64,000 nucleotides of DNA, from the NCBI RefSeq assembly GCF_030817595.1, contig NZ_JAUSZN010000001.1:1496001-1560000 (forward strand), read 5' to 3'. Source of the DNA: Neobacillus niacini. Lineage in GTDB: Bacteria; Bacillota; Bacilli; Bacillales; Cytobacillaceae. Under the pieces are notes generated by a model. That model was not told the origin of the DNA and made no database searches. It saw only the letters and a program-made list of their open reading frames with translations. The translations under genes and the position numbers were made by a program. Of this stretch, positions 1-9,293 are shown one piece after another (the stretch's first letter is position 1; each line of letters opens with the position of its first letter).

Positions 1-573
1 AGTTAGATTTACGTCCTCAACGATATACCCTTGACCATCTGCTACCGTATTTAGGATCGCACGTGATTCAGGATGAACTGCCTTCGACACAAGCACTTTG
101 GACCGTCGTGTCGACGCAACAGCGAGGGAAGCAGCTTCTGCAAGAGATGTAAAGCCGTCGTACATCGAAGAATTGGCGACATCCATTCCTGTCAGTTCAC
201 AAACCATCGTTTGAAATTCAAAGATTGCTTGTAGTTCACCTTGGCTAATTTCCGGTTGGTAAGGTGTATAGGCTGTGTAAAATTCGGAACGTGATATCAT
301 GTGATTGACCACACTGGGTATGTAGTGATCATAGGTTCCCGCACCAAGGAAGGTCGGGTAATGATTCGCATTTTTATTTTTAGAAGCAAGCTGATTCATT
401 TTTTTTGAAAGGAGTGATTCAGGCACAGCCTTTGGGATATTGAGCTCCGATTTTAGTTGTATTTCTGCTGGAATATCTTCAAATAATTCGTCTATTGAAG
501 TGATATTTAAAAACGAAAGCATTTCCTCTTGATCTTGTTTCGTATCAGGGAGGTATCGATAAGTGGAAGTCAT
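1..573 (-). CDS. gcvPA: Glycine dehydrogenase (P protein) subunit 1, 3' part beyond window
   Basis: N-terminal part (about 191 residues) of the first subunit of the two-subunit glycine decarboxylase, which decarboxylates glycine with PLP and passes aminomethyl to lipoyl-GcvH. The reading frame is open from the ATG to the window edge. Recognisable stretches include the N-terminal RYLPDT, the FLGAGTYDHYIPSVV segment and the AYTPYQPEISQG segment, all typical of GcvPA. The ATG follows a GAGAGGAATAAA ribosome binding site and lies one base after the gcvH stop codon, so it is the distal visible gene of the glyA-sda-gcv operon. gcvPB is expected just outside the window (inference). Confidence 0.95.
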   Translation of the reverse strand, partial: MTSTYRYLPDTKQDQEEMLSFLNITSIDELFEDIPAEIQLKSELNIPKAVPESLLSKKMNQLASKNKNANHYPTFLGAGTYDHYIPSVVNHMISRSEFYTAYTPYQPEISQGELQAIFEFQTMVCELTGMDVANSSMYDGFTSLAEAASLAVASTRRSKVLVSKAVHPESRAILNTVADGQGYIVEDVNLT

Positions 574-574
574 T

Positions 575-970
575 TTATTCCTCTCCTTCATTAATAAATG
601 CTTGGTACGCCTCTTCATTTAAAAGTGAGTCCAATTCTTCTGGATTTGACATTTCCACTTCTATTAACCAGCCTGCTTCAAATGGGTGCTCGTTAATCGT
701 CTCAGGGGCGTCTCCTAACTCTTCGTTTACCAAAACAACCGTGCCTGATACAGGAGAGTATAGGTCAGATACTGCTTTTACGGATTCGATGGTTCCCATT
801 GATTCATTCGCTGTTACTTCATCATCCACTTCTGGGGTTTCTACGAAGACGATATCTCCTAATTGCTTTTGTGCAAAATCAGAAATTCCAATTCGTACTC
901 GATTTCCGTCTAATTGTAATACCCACTCATGTTCTTTGCTATATAGTAAAGTTGCTGTTGCTTTCGTCAT
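575..970 (-). CDS. gcvH: Glycine cleavage system H protein
   Basis: Lipoyl carrier of the glycine cleavage complex (131 aa, normal length). It shuttles the aminomethyl group from P to T protein and electrons to the L protein. The lipoylation motif ESVKAVSD is intact, with the modified lysine at about residue 65. I chose the ATG reading MTKATATLLYSKEHEW because GGAAGG lies 5-10 bases before it. An ATG 18 bases upstream is in frame but overlaps that ribosome binding site. It sits between gcvT and gcvPA in the operon. In B. subtilis gcvH lies apart from gcvT-gcvPA-gcvPB, so this arrangement is more compact. Confidence 0.95.
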   Translation of the reverse strand: MTKATATLLYSKEHEWVLQLDGNRVRIGISDFAQKQLGDIVFVETPEVDDEVTANESMGTIESVKAVSDLYSPVSGTVVLVNEELGDAPETINEHPFEAGWLIEVEMSNPEELDSLLNEEAYQAFINEGEE

Positions 971-1046
971 TATTTCTCTTCCTTCCAATTTTTATTTACT
1001 TTCGTAATGCCTATCTGCTCATGCAAACTAAAACTCTATGACTCTA

Positions 1047-2159
1047 TTATCCCTTTTTATAGAAAGGTGTTTTAACCACAACCGCTTCAATCAACTTATT
1101 ACGGATTTCCACTTTCAATGGTGTTCCCACTTCAGTATGTTCAGCTGCAATAAGTGCAAGACCAATACTTTTCTTTAATGATGGTGATTGGGTTCCAGAT
1201 GTTACTACACCAATAGCCTCTCCATCTTCCGAAACTACTTTATACCCATGACGAGGGATTCCCCTGCCTGTTGCTTCAATTCCTACTAATTTTCGCTTTA
1301 ATCCGGCTTCTTTTTGTGCTAATAGTGCGTATTTACCGATAAAATCATTCACTTTGTTCGTTTTTACTGCAAAGCCGATTCCCGCTTCAAGAGGACTTAT
1401 ATCAGGCAATAACTCTTGACCATAGAGAGCAAGACGTGCTTCTAAACGTAGGGTGTCACGTGCACCTAGACCGCATGGCTTTAAGCCATCATCACTTCCA
1501 ACTTCTAAAAGCTTTACCCAGAGTGCTTCCGCTTGAGAAGCAGATAAATAAAGCTCAAAACCATCTTCCCCTGTATAACCAGTGCGAGATACGAGCACAT
1601 CAGTAATCCCGTCAAGGTTGACATGTTGAACAAATCTAAAAGAGCCAATTTTCGATAAATCGGTTTCTGTTAACTTTTGTAAAACACCTTCAGCATTGGG
1701 ACCCTGGATGGCAATCTGCGCAACCTCATTCGAAATATTTTGGAGCGCCATCTCTCCTTTTGCATGCTGCTGCATCCATTCGAAATCCTTCTCAATGTTT
1801 GCCGCATTAATGACTAGTAAATATTTTTCATTGTCTAATTTGTACACTAATAAATCATCAACCGTTCCGCCGTCTGGATAGCACATTGCAGTATATTGTG
1901 CTTGATTGATGTCAAGCTTTGTTACATCGTTCGTGCATAGGTAGTTGATGTAACGCTCTGCATCTTTTCCTACAACAAGTACTTCACCCATATGAGAGAC
2001 ATCAAAAAGTCCTGCTTTTGTTCGGACCGACTCGTGCTCATCTAAAATGCTAGAAAACTGAACTGGCAGTGCCCAGCCTCCAAAATCTATCACCTTCGCA
2101 CCAAACTTTCCATAAACTTCAAAAAGTGGCGTTTGCTTTAATGCTGTTGCCATACCCAT
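1047..2159 (-). CDS. gcvT: Aminomethyltransferase (glycine cleavage T protein)
   Basis: T protein of the glycine cleavage system (370 aa). It transfers the methylene group from aminomethyl-lipoyl GcvH to tetrahydrofolate and releases ammonia. The folate-binding N-terminal domain contains FDVSHMGE near residue 52 and the [13 protein letters not shown] segment. The C-terminal barrel begins around residue 275 ([19 protein letters not shown]). AAGGAGGAG lies 8 bases before the chosen ATG; a second in-frame ATG two codons later is also possible. It starts 15 bases after the sdaAA stop codon, so it is co-transcribed with the serine dehydratase genes. Confidence 0.96.
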   Translation of the reverse strand: MGMATALKQTPLFEVYGKFGAKVIDFGGWALPVQFSSILDEHESVRTKAGLFDVSHMGEVLVVGKDAERYINYLCTNDVTKLDINQAQYTAMCYPDGGTVDDLLVYKLDNEKYLLVINAANIEKDFEWMQQHAKGEMALQNISNEVAQIAIQGPNAEGVLQKLTETDLSKIGSFRFVQHVNLDGITDVLVSRTGYTGEDGFELYLSASQAEALWVKLLEVGSDDGLKPCGLGARDTLRLEARLALYGQELLPDISPLEAGIGFAVKTNKVNDFIGKYALLAQKEAGLKRKLVGIEATGRGIPRHGYKVVSEDGEAIGVVTSGTQSPSLKKSIGLALIAAEHTEVGTPLKVEIRNKLIEAVVVKTPFYKKG

Positions 2160-2174
2160 TGAGATATCTCCTCC

Positions 2175-3056
2175 TTAAGATTTCTTACAAAATAGTCGTT
2201 CCTTCACCTGTTTACCTGTTTCTGTCGTTGCTAGACCTCCAAGCGCTGTTTCCCGAAGTGTCCGAGGCATATCTTTTCCGATTCGATACATTGCTTCAAT
2301 CACTTCATCACATGGTATGCGGCTTTCAATCCCAGCCAGCGACATATCAGCCGCTGAAAAAGCGATGGAGGTTCCGATTACATTACGCTTAATGCAAGGC
2401 ACTTCAACAAGACCTGCGACTGGATCACAAACTAATCCTAAGAGTGACTTCATGGCAATGGCAGTCGCATTCACAGCCTGCTGTGGCGTGCCGCCTTTTA
2501 ACTCTACAATGGTTCCAGCTGCCATAGCTGTTGCAGATCCTACCTCTGCTTGACAGCCCCCCGCTGCCCCAGAGATGAATGAACGATTTGCAATGACAAA
2601 CCCGAGCATGCTTGCTGTGAATAAGCCCATGACTAAATTTTTATAGGGGGTGCCATCATTTTTATGAAGCGAAAACAATACACCAGGCAATATGCCGGCA
2701 GCCCCAGCAGTTGGAGTGGCAACAATAACCCCCATCCGTGCATTGTTTTCAGAAGTTGCCAATGAAAAGCTCATTGCATTGCTGACATAATTTCCAGACA
2801 GAGATTTCCCTTGCTGTACGTAATCAACCATTTTCACGGCATCACCGCCAGAAATTCCACTTGGTGCGGTTGAAGCGTCTTTTATACCGCTATCAACGGC
2901 TTCTTTCATTTTGATCAAGCGCTCTTCCATCATGCTAATAATGGTTTCTTTGTCTCGTCCTGATTTTTCTATTTCCATCATCAGCATGATTTCACCAATG
3001 GTTTTTTGTTCTCTTTCACAAACCTCAATCAGCTCTTTCATCGACTGTATCTTCAT
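2175..3056 (-). CDS. sdaAA: L-serine dehydratase, iron-sulfur-dependent, alpha subunit
   Basis: Catalytic alpha subunit (293 aa) of the oxygen-sensitive [4Fe-4S] L-serine dehydratase, which deaminates serine to pyruvate. The cysteines expected to hold the cluster are visible at about residues 168 (GGCQAEVGSA), 210 (LVCDPVAG) and 221 (VPCIKRN). The ATG overlaps the sdaAB stop codon by four bases (ATGA), the usual translational coupling of this pair. Its place between glyA and gcvT links serine made from glycine directly to pyruvate. Confidence 0.95.
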   Translation of the reverse strand: MKIQSMKELIEVCEREQKTIGEIMLMMEIEKSGRDKETIISMMEERLIKMKEAVDSGIKDASTAPSGISGGDAVKMVDYVQQGKSLSGNYVSNAMSFSLATSENNARMGVIVATPTAGAAGILPGVLFSLHKNDGTPYKNLVMGLFTASMLGFVIANRSFISGAAGGCQAEVGSATAMAAGTIVELKGGTPQQAVNATAIAMKSLLGLVCDPVAGLVEVPCIKRNVIGTSIAFSAADMSLAGIESRIPCDEVIEAMYRIGKDMPRTLRETALGGLATTETGKQVKERLFCKKS

Positions 3057-3568
3057 CCTATTGCCTCCATCAGTACTTTCCCTCTTGGTTGATAAGAACG
3101 AGCAAGGACCGTAAAGTCATCGCCTGCACTTAAACGAATATCTACCATCTTCTCGTTAATCATAAAAATCTTGGATAAGCCGCCGCCAAGTGACGCACCG
3201 CCTACCTTTACAAGACGATCGTCGTGTTTCACTGTTACCATAGTTGTATTTGGATGATCATAGTACTCACAGCTTTCAGCAAATTCGAATTTGTACTCCA
3301 TCCCAACCTCTTTTGCCCACTCCAATGAGTGTTTAATGCGTGTATCATCGGTATCCATCCCAAGCAATCCGCCAAGAAGTGCTTTATCTGTTCCATGTCC
3401 TTGGTAGGTTTCAGCAAAGGAATCATAAAATACAATATTGACCTCTTGCGGATAATCTCCTACCAGTTCATAAATAAATTTCCCGATGGATACGACTCCT
3501 GCTGTATGTGAACTCGACGGTCCCACCATAATAGGACCAATAATGTCAAAACAACTCTGAAATTCCAT
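3053..3568 (-). CDS. sdaAB: L-serine dehydratase, beta subunit, lacking the ACT domain
   Basis: Beta subunit partner of SdaAA (171 aa). The N-terminal domain with GPSSSHTAG and SFAETYQGHGTD is intact. The B. subtilis protein is about 220 aa and ends in an ACT domain. Here the sequence departs from the family after VDIRLSAGD and stops about 20 residues later, so the ACT region (about 50 aa) is missing. The stop codon is coupled to the sdaAA start, so the shortening has not broken the operon. I chose the second ATG (MEFQSCFDIIGP), 8 bases after AAGGGAG; an ATG two codons upstream is less well spaced. Loss of the ACT domain may change regulation or metabolite response (inference). Confidence 0.9.
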   Translation of the reverse strand: MEFQSCFDIIGPIMVGPSSSHTAGVVSIGKFIYELVGDYPQEVNIVFYDSFAETYQGHGTDKALLGGLLGMDTDDTRIKHSLEWAKEVGMEYKFEFAESCEYYDHPNTTMVTVKHDDRLVKVGGASLGGGLSKIFMINEKMVDIRLSAGDDFTVLARSYQPRGKVLMEAIG

Positions 3569-3583
3569 CCTCATGCTCCCTTC

Positions 3584-4834
3584 TTAAACTGTGATTGCCT
3601 GTTGAAATAACGGATAGCCACTACAGATTGCTTTGGTAGTTTCTTTTGCTTTCTCAAGAACTGCTTCGTCCCCTTTACTTTTCAGAACAGCTGCGATTAC
3701 TTCCCCGATTTTCACCATTTCATCCTGCTTCATACCACGTGTCGTTAAAGCCGCAGTTCCCATGCGGATACCACTTGTAACAAAAGGCTTTTCAGGATCA
3801 TAAGGAATCGTATTTTTATTGACCGTAATACCGGCTTCTTCTAATAATTTTTCTGCTACTTTTCCAGTTAAATTCCATGGACGTAAATCTAAAAGGACAA
3901 TATGATTATCGGTTCCGCCGGAAACAAGCGCTGCGCCATGTTTTTTTAATGTTTCTCCTAATGCTGCAGCATTTTCAATGACTTGTTTCGCATAATCCTT
4001 AAAGCTTGGCTGCAATGCTTCGTTGAATGCAACTGCCTTAGCTGCAATAATATGCATCAGCGGACCGCCTTGAATTCCTGGAAACACGGATTTATTAAGG
4101 GCTTTTATCATCTCTTCATCATTTGTTAAAATAATGCCGCCGCGCGGTCCTCGGAGCGTCTTATGCGTAGTGCTCGTTACAACATCTGCATAAGGAACTG
4201 GTGATGGGTGAAGACCAGCTGCAACTAGTCCTGCGATATGCGCCATATCTACCATAAACTTCGCGCCAACTTGATCCGCAATTTGTCTAAACCGTGCAAA
4301 ATCAATCGTTCTAGGGTAAGCACTGGTACCTGCAATGATCAATTTCGGTTTTTCTTTTTTCGCAATTGCTTCCAGTTCATCGTAATCAATCAATTGAGTA
4401 TCTTCTCTGACACCATAGGACACTACTTCAAACCATTTTCCTGAAACACTTACAGGACTTCCGTGCGTTAAGTGCCCGCCATGTGAGAGGTTCATCCCCA
4501 TCACTTTATCACCGGGTTGAAGGAGAGCGAAAAATACAGCGAAGTTTGCCTGGGCACCTGAGTGAGGCTGGACATTGGCATATTTAGCACCAAACAGTTG
4601 AGTTAGGCGGTCAATGGCAACTTGTTCTGCCACATCGACAAATTCACAGCCTCCGTAGTAACGCTTCCCTGGATAGCCTTCTGCATATTTGTTCGTCAAC
4701 ACACTACCCATTGCTTCTAAAACTTCCTGGCTTACAAAGTTTTCAGAAGCAATTAGTTCCAACGTTTGATGCTGACGCTGCTGCTCTTTCTGGATTGCTT
4801 CAAAAATAGTGGAATCATTTTGTTGTAAACTCAT
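3584..4834 (-). CDS. glyA: Serine hydroxymethyltransferase
   Basis: PLP enzyme (416 aa) interconverting glycine plus methylene-THF and serine plus THF. DMAHIAG (about 196-202) and the PLP-lysine motif [13 protein letters not shown] (Lys at about 225) are intact, as is ELIASENF near the N-terminus. It starts after an AGGGGG site and is the first gene after the glycine riboswitch. Bacilli normally carry glyA near upp/atp; a copy here, headed by a glycine riboswitch, is probably a second, catabolic paralogue, which I cannot confirm from this window. It uses methylene-THF from the cleavage system to turn a second glycine into serine for SdaAA/AB. Confidence 0.95.
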   Translation of the reverse strand: MSLQQNDSTIFEAIQKEQQRQHQTLELIASENFVSQEVLEAMGSVLTNKYAEGYPGKRYYGGCEFVDVAEQVAIDRLTQLFGAKYANVQPHSGAQANFAVFFALLQPGDKVMGMNLSHGGHLTHGSPVSVSGKWFEVVSYGVREDTQLIDYDELEAIAKKEKPKLIIAGTSAYPRTIDFARFRQIADQVGAKFMVDMAHIAGLVAAGLHPSPVPYADVVTSTTHKTLRGPRGGIILTNDEEMIKALNKSVFPGIQGGPLMHIIAAKAVAFNEALQPSFKDYAKQVIENAAALGETLKKHGAALVSGGTDNHIVLLDLRPWNLTGKVAEKLLEEAGITVNKNTIPYDPEKPFVTSGIRMGTAALTTRGMKQDEMVKIGEVIAAVLKSKGDEAVLEKAKETTKAICSGYPLFQQAITV

Positions 4835-4900
4835 TCCCGTTTCCCCCTTGATTGTTGTATTGGCTACCTCTTCTGTGATCAGAACCTATTTTTTTGCACG

Positions 4901-4954
4901 CAAAAAAGGACAGAAAAGGGTAGCACTAGGCTTTCTTCTACCCTTCTCTGTCCT
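4901..4954 (-). terminator. Riboswitch-controlled intrinsic terminator before glyA
   Basis: Long hairpin read on the minus strand, with arms AGGACAGAGAAGGGTAG and CTACCCTTTTCTGTCCT, followed directly by a run of T. It lies between the second glycine aptamer and the glyA start. It is the expected expression platform of an ON-type glycine riboswitch. Confidence 0.85.
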
Positions 4955-5130
4955 TTTACCTGAGAGTTTAAGTCCGTTTAAGAACCTTCCCCTTTGGTGG
5001 CATATAACGAATATGCGCTCTCCAGAGTTGCGTCCAATTGTGGTTCCATCTACCTGAGAGATTAATTCCAAGGGTCTTTTTGGAACTTGCTCCTTCGGTG
5101 GCGTGTAAACTTGCACTCTCCCACAACCAT
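4955..5130 (-). ncRNA. Tandem glycine riboswitch of the glyA-sda-gcv operon
   Basis: Two adjacent glycine aptamers on the minus strand. Each shows the family signature GGAGAG ... CACCGAAGGAGCAA (or CACCAAAGGGG) ... CTCTCAGGT. The first spans roughly 5130-5035, the second roughly 5034-4955, with a short linker. GGTTGTGG at the 5' end can pair with CCACAATT after the first aptamer. Tandem glycine riboswitches normally permit transcription when glycine is bound. Here that would induce the whole catabolic operon. Confidence 0.95.
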
Positions 5131-5222
5131 CTTCCGCTTATTAATTTTTATTATTTTCAGAATAATAGTAACAGGAATCTACGTCAAGCTTTTTTTGAAA
5201 GCGGAAACATTATTTTTTTTAG

Positions 5223-6617
5223 TTATCGCTTAATTTCTGCTAAATTTTGTTGATTCTCCTGTTCTGCATAATCCGTCTTTGTTATCATCATCTTATAAAT
5301 CGCTATCAGCATGATAAACCAAACAGGTGTTACGAACAAGGCGATACGAGTATCTTCTGCAAGCCCAAGTACAACCAGCACGAACGCAAGGAAAACAAGA
5401 ATTAAGTAATTGGAAAATGGATAAAGCGGCAATTTAAATTTGTTCACTTTCGCTAGATCCGGTCTGGTTTTTCTGTATTTTAAATGGCTGATGACAGTAA
5501 TTCCCCAAATAAAGATGAAACATACTGTAGAAATACTTGTAATCAGCGTAAATACTCCCTCAGGCATAACATAGTTCAAGATTACGGCAACTAGAATGAC
5601 AACAGTGGAGAAGAACAATGCATTGGACGGTACTTTACGAGAATCAAGTTTTGCTAATGGTACAGGTGCATTTTTATCTTTTGCAAGAGAGTATACCATC
5701 CGGCTTGTACTGAAGATTGCGCTGTTACAGGCCGACGCTGCTGAGGTTAGGACGACAAAATTGACGATACCAGCTGCTGCTGCAATTCCAACCGCCACAA
5801 AGACTTGGACAAATGGACTTTTCGCAGGATCAATCGCATTCCACGGATAAATACTCATGATGACAATGAGGGCGCCAATGTAGAAAATCAATACTCTTAT
5901 AGGGATATTATTTATTGCTTTAGGAATTACTTTCTCGGGGTTTTCTGTTTCACCTGCAGTAAGTCCTACAAGTTCAATGCCAACAAACGCAAACACTACC
6001 ATTTGGAATGACAGAATAAAACCATTTATGCCATTTGGGAACATTCCGCCGTGGCTCCAAAGATTGGTAAAACTGGATGCACCGGAATTTGTTGAGAAGC
6101 CTTTAATAATCATGAATATTCCGATAACAATTAGCGCAAGAATCGCAATTACTTTAATTAATGCGAACCAGAATTCCATTTCGCCAAAAAGCTTTACGGT
6201 TGCAAGATTCATAAGAAGCAAAACGACTAGTGCAATTAACCCAGGCATCCACTGTGGTACATCAGGAAACCAAAATTGGGTATAGAGACCCACTGCTGTT
6301 AAATCGGCCATTGCGATTGAAATCCAGCAAAACCAGTAGGTCCAGCCCGTAATAAAGGCCGCCATATTCCCCAAATAGTCTCTAACAAAGTCCACAAAAG
6401 AATGATATTTTAAGTTGGATAAAAGCAATTCTCCAAGTGCGCGCATGATTAAAAAGCAAATGGCACCTGTAATCAAGTACGCAAATAAAATCGATGGACC
6501 TGTTAAATGAATAGATTTTCCTGCTCCTAGAAATAATCCTGTTCCAATAGCCCCGCCAATAGCGATGAGTTGAACGTGCCTGTTTTTTAAACCTCGCGAC
6601 AATTTTTGTTCCTGCAA
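5223..6617 (-). CDS. Amino acid permease, AapA/CycA-like (glycine/alanine/D-serine type)
   Basis: APC-superfamily amino acid permease (464 aa, about 12 membrane segments) resembling AapA of Bacillus and CycA of enterobacteria. The N-terminal signature RHVQLIAIGGAIGTGLFLG is intact. I chose the TTG start (MQEQKLSRGLKNRH) because AGAGGGG lies just upstream and the length then fits the family; an ATG 48 bases further upstream is in frame. The gene has its own tandem glycine riboswitch and terminator, which strongly suggests that glycine, perhaps with alanine or D-serine, is a substrate. It is divergent in control from, but adjacent to, the glycine-catabolic operon. Confidence 0.93.
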   Translation of the reverse strand: MQEQKLSRGLKNRHVQLIAIGGAIGTGLFLGAGKSIHLTGPSILFAYLITGAICFLIMRALGELLLSNLKYHSFVDFVRDYLGNMAAFITGWTYWFCWISIAMADLTAVGLYTQFWFPDVPQWMPGLIALVVLLLMNLATVKLFGEMEFWFALIKVIAILALIVIGIFMIIKGFSTNSGASSFTNLWSHGGMFPNGINGFILSFQMVVFAFVGIELVGLTAGETENPEKVIPKAINNIPIRVLIFYIGALIVIMSIYPWNAIDPAKSPFVQVFVAVGIAAAAGIVNFVVLTSAASACNSAIFSTSRMVYSLAKDKNAPVPLAKLDSRKVPSNALFFSTVVILVAVILNYVMPEGVFTLITSISTVCFIFIWGITVISHLKYRKTRPDLAKVNKFKLPLYPFSNYLILVFLAFVLVVLGLAEDTRIALFVTPVWFIMLIAIYKMMITKTDYAEQENQQNLAEIKR

Positions 6618-6832
6618 ATGAATCCCCTCTTTCTTTTTTTCCAGGATAGGTAATATCCCTATCAAAGTTTAATTTACCATTAGTCAAACCGGCAGAAATA
6701 AGCGCTTACATTTTTTTAGAAAGTAAATATTTCACCTGACAAACCTTATTGGAAACCGAAAAAATGGACTCCTTAACTATTCGTTTTGTGTTCCACACCC
6801 TCCTTTTTCTGTTTTTCTCTATTTTTCTCCAC

Positions 6833-6880
6833 AAAAAAAGGACAGAGAAAAATAGGCGTTTCCCTATTTTCCTCTGTCCT
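6833..6880 (-). terminator. Riboswitch-controlled terminator before the permease
   Basis: Minus-strand hairpin with arms AGGACAGAGGAAAATAGGG and CCTATTTTTCTCTGTCCT followed by seven T. It sits immediately after the second aptamer of the permease leader and resembles the terminator before glyA in sequence. Confidence 0.85.
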
Positions 6881-7027
6881 TTTACCTGAGAGTTTAACTC
6901 CTTTGGTGGCACATGGCGCTCTCCAGAGACGCGTCCTATTGTGGTCCTTTTACCTGAGAGATTGAGCCCATTTTTGGGACTTGCTCCTTCGGTGCTAAAC
7001 AATGCGTTTAGTCTCTCCCACAATATT
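6881..7027 (-). ncRNA. Tandem glycine riboswitch of the permease
   Basis: A second pair of glycine aptamers on the minus strand, with GGAGAG ... CACCGAAGGAGCAA ... CTCTCAGGT (about 7027-6950) and GGAGAG ... CACCAAAGGAG ... CTCTCAGGT (about 6945-6881). It is more compact than the glyA leader because the variable stems are shorter. It is followed by an intrinsic terminator, so glycine should induce the permease. Confidence 0.94.
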
Positions 7028-7155
7028 CATCCGCTAATATGAATTTAAATATATACTAGTCTATCAATATCAAGATGTCAAATTAATTTTCTGAATTTAA
7101 ACACTATTATAAATTCACAGTAACAAACGACCTAGAAACCTCTGCTTCTTTTTGA

Positions 7156-8121
7156 CTATGATGGAACATCTACTGAGTTAATCTCAGTTTCTTTATTGGG
7201 TTCTTTCAAGTATTCTAAAACTCGCTGGGCCATTAGTTTGTAACCAGTTGTGTTTGGATGAAATTCATCTTCTGCCAATAAGTCCAAGGTAGTATTACTG
7301 AACAAGTCTTTTGTTGGAATATACCTTACATGATCATATTTTTCCGCAAGGGATTTTCCAGCCTCATTCCAACTGTCAATAATCATGCCCAGTTCTTTTA
7401 TTTCACCAAAATGTCGTTCAAATGGATTGTAAAAACCAATTAAATAAATTTGAGTATCTGGATTCAGTTCATTGACTTTAGTAAAAATGGCCTCTAATCG
7501 CTCTATATATTTCACCCTTTCCTCTTGGAAGGGTTCCATCGTAACATTCATAAAGTTGGATTTTAATACATTCATAATGTCATTGGCGCCAATTGTGATT
7601 AAAACAATATCAGCATCTTTAATGGCGGAAGCGACGTCTTCTTTTTCCAGCCTTTTCAGTAATTGATCTGTCCGGTTTCCTTTTTTACCATAGTTTTCTA
7701 CGGTTATATTAAGGTTATTATCTTCAAACGTGTGATTAAGAATTCCCACATAGCCGCCGTTCTCTGTTTCATCTCCAATACCTTCGGTGAGAGAGTCACC
7801 GATTGCGACAATCTTCTGGTCTTTCTTAAAAAAGTCCAATGCCACTTCGACAACTTCCCTGACCTTATCTTTAATATTTTCCGTAATCGGCTTGTCACTC
7901 ACTTCTACCTGCGCCGTCTGTACCTCTTCTTGAGCTTTCGCAACTTCAGCTGCCCTATCTTCTGTACTTTCCGTTTGATCTCTTTTTACAGAAGCCACTG
8001 CCTTAACACTTTCAACCTGTGTTTGATTACGATCTTGCAGAAGTAAATATAGACAACCACTTAATAGTAAGATACCAATAAAAATACTCATCCACGTAAC
8101 TCTTTTGTTCTTCAAATGCAT
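7156..8121 (-). CDS. Membrane-anchored SGNH/GDSL-family hydrolase
   Basis: Extracytoplasmic SGNH hydrolase (321 aa), probably an esterase or lipase-like enzyme. A hydrophobic N-terminal segment (about residues 8-28) contains LLSGC, which could be a lipobox or part of a plain signal anchor. A charged linker follows (about 30-95). The catalytic blocks are GDSLTEG (Ser about 110), GAND, and DEFHPNTTGY with Asp and His near the C-terminus. I took the ATG at MHLKNKRV; a TTG two codons later is better spaced from AGGTG. The substrate cannot be read from sequence. Confidence 0.88.
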   Translation of the reverse strand: MHLKNKRVTWMSIFIGILLLSGCLYLLLQDRNQTQVESVKAVASVKRDQTESTEDRAAEVAKAQEEVQTAQVEVSDKPITENIKDKVREVVEVALDFFKKDQKIVAIGDSLTEGIGDETENGGYVGILNHTFEDNNLNITVENYGKKGNRTDQLLKRLEKEDVASAIKDADIVLITIGANDIMNVLKSNFMNVTMEPFQEERVKYIERLEAIFTKVNELNPDTQIYLIGFYNPFERHFGEIKELGMIIDSWNEAGKSLAEKYDHVRYIPTKDLFSNTTLDLLAEDEFHPNTTGYKLMAQRVLEYLKEPNKETEINSVDVPS

Positions 8122-8275
8122 CACACCTATTACTATTGTAAAATTATAATCTAACAAATAAATTTCTTGATATTATATAGTTATTCATTTTATCATGCAT
8201 GGCAACATTCCGAAAGAAAACTAAGGCAGTTTATTCCTTCCATTTACCCTATATAATGGATGGATAAACATTTAT

Positions 8276-8302
8276 AACCCCGTTCTGAAAAAGAACGGGG
8301 TT
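8276..8302. terminator. Symmetric hairpin after the nitroreductase gene
   Basis: Arms AACCCCGTTCT and AGAACGGGGTT around a five-base loop, with only a weak T tract. It is 47 bases past the nitroreductase stop codon and is the likely terminator of that gene. Confidence 0.5.
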
Positions 8303-8348
8303 CGACTACGTTTTTAAAGTTGTTTTTAGGTGCGTCTTTCGTATTCTA

Positions 8349-9017
8349 TTACTCTTCAACCGATGGCATTTCGTTAAAGAACGCTATATCCTCAATCGGA
8401 AGACGTGTAGTAGGATGTCCTGGCTTCATTGCTTTTCCGATCGCAATGAGCATAACCGGCACAAACTGTTCGGAAATTCCAAACGCCTCAACGAACTTCG
8501 CTTTATCGTATCCTCCCATTGGTACAGTGTCGTACCCCTTGGAACGTGCAACAAGCATGAGCTGCATCGAGATGAGGCCCCCATCGGTAAATACAATCTG
8601 GCGAGCCACTTCAGGAGATAAGCTTGAGTACATGCCAACAGTTCGTTCGATGAAGGATTTAGCCGTATCTACAGGCATAAATCCTGCCTCCACAGCCTGT
8701 CCATAAATTTTTTCGGCTTTCTTGTAGCTTTCCACATCGCCAAGTACCGCAATCACGGCAGACGCTTCGACTACTTGTTGCTGGTTAAATGCGATGGGCA
8801 AAAGCTTTTCCTTTAACTCCGGTTTATCGATGACTAGAAACCGCCATGGCTGCAGGTTCGAAGACGAAGGTGCCAACGTTGCCAGTTCAAGTATTTCAGT
8901 CATTTCTTCACGTGAAATCTGTACGCTTGGATCGTATGCACGAACAGATCGTCGTTCACGAATAACATCTAAGAACATTTGCTGTTCAATCTTTTCTATA
9001 GTTTGAAAGTTTGACAT
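8349..9017 (-). CDS. Nitroreductase family protein
   Basis: FMN-dependent nitroreductase-like oxidoreductase (222 aa). RRSVRAYDP near the N-terminus, LAPSSSNLQPWRF (about 45-57) and the C-terminal IAIGKAMKPGHPTTR are typical of the YdgI/NfsA-type group, which reduces nitro compounds or quinones with NAD(P)H. I chose the ATG of MSNFQTIEKI because CTAGGAGG precedes it by 7 bases. Monocistronic by position. The physiological substrate is unknown. Confidence 0.9.
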   Translation of the reverse strand: MSNFQTIEKIEQQMFLDVIRERRSVRAYDPSVQISREEMTEILELATLAPSSSNLQPWRFLVIDKPELKEKLLPIAFNQQQVVEASAVIAVLGDVESYKKAEKIYGQAVEAGFMPVDTAKSFIERTVGMYSSLSPEVARQIVFTDGGLISMQLMLVARSKGYDTVPMGGYDKAKFVEAFGISEQFVPVMLIAIGKAMKPGHPTTRLPIEDIAFFNEMPSVEE

Positions 9018-9293
9018 TATAATTCCTCCTAGTAACATCTTGATCGTTTTGTTCAACTCTACTATGAACATTTTAAGAAAATCTTATGAAAAAATAATAA
9101 AAAGATACATCTTCCACTAATCCTAGTACCTTACTAGGTTACCTTACTCATATTTAAAGTAATTGTCAAAAGTAATGCATTCGTAACTTAAACCATTAAA
9201 TGAAGACTTAGTTCAAAAAGTAGTAGCAAATTTTTGCTTGATTCATATATATGGTAATATTAAATATTATTAGACAAGCTGGTGGTGTTGATA

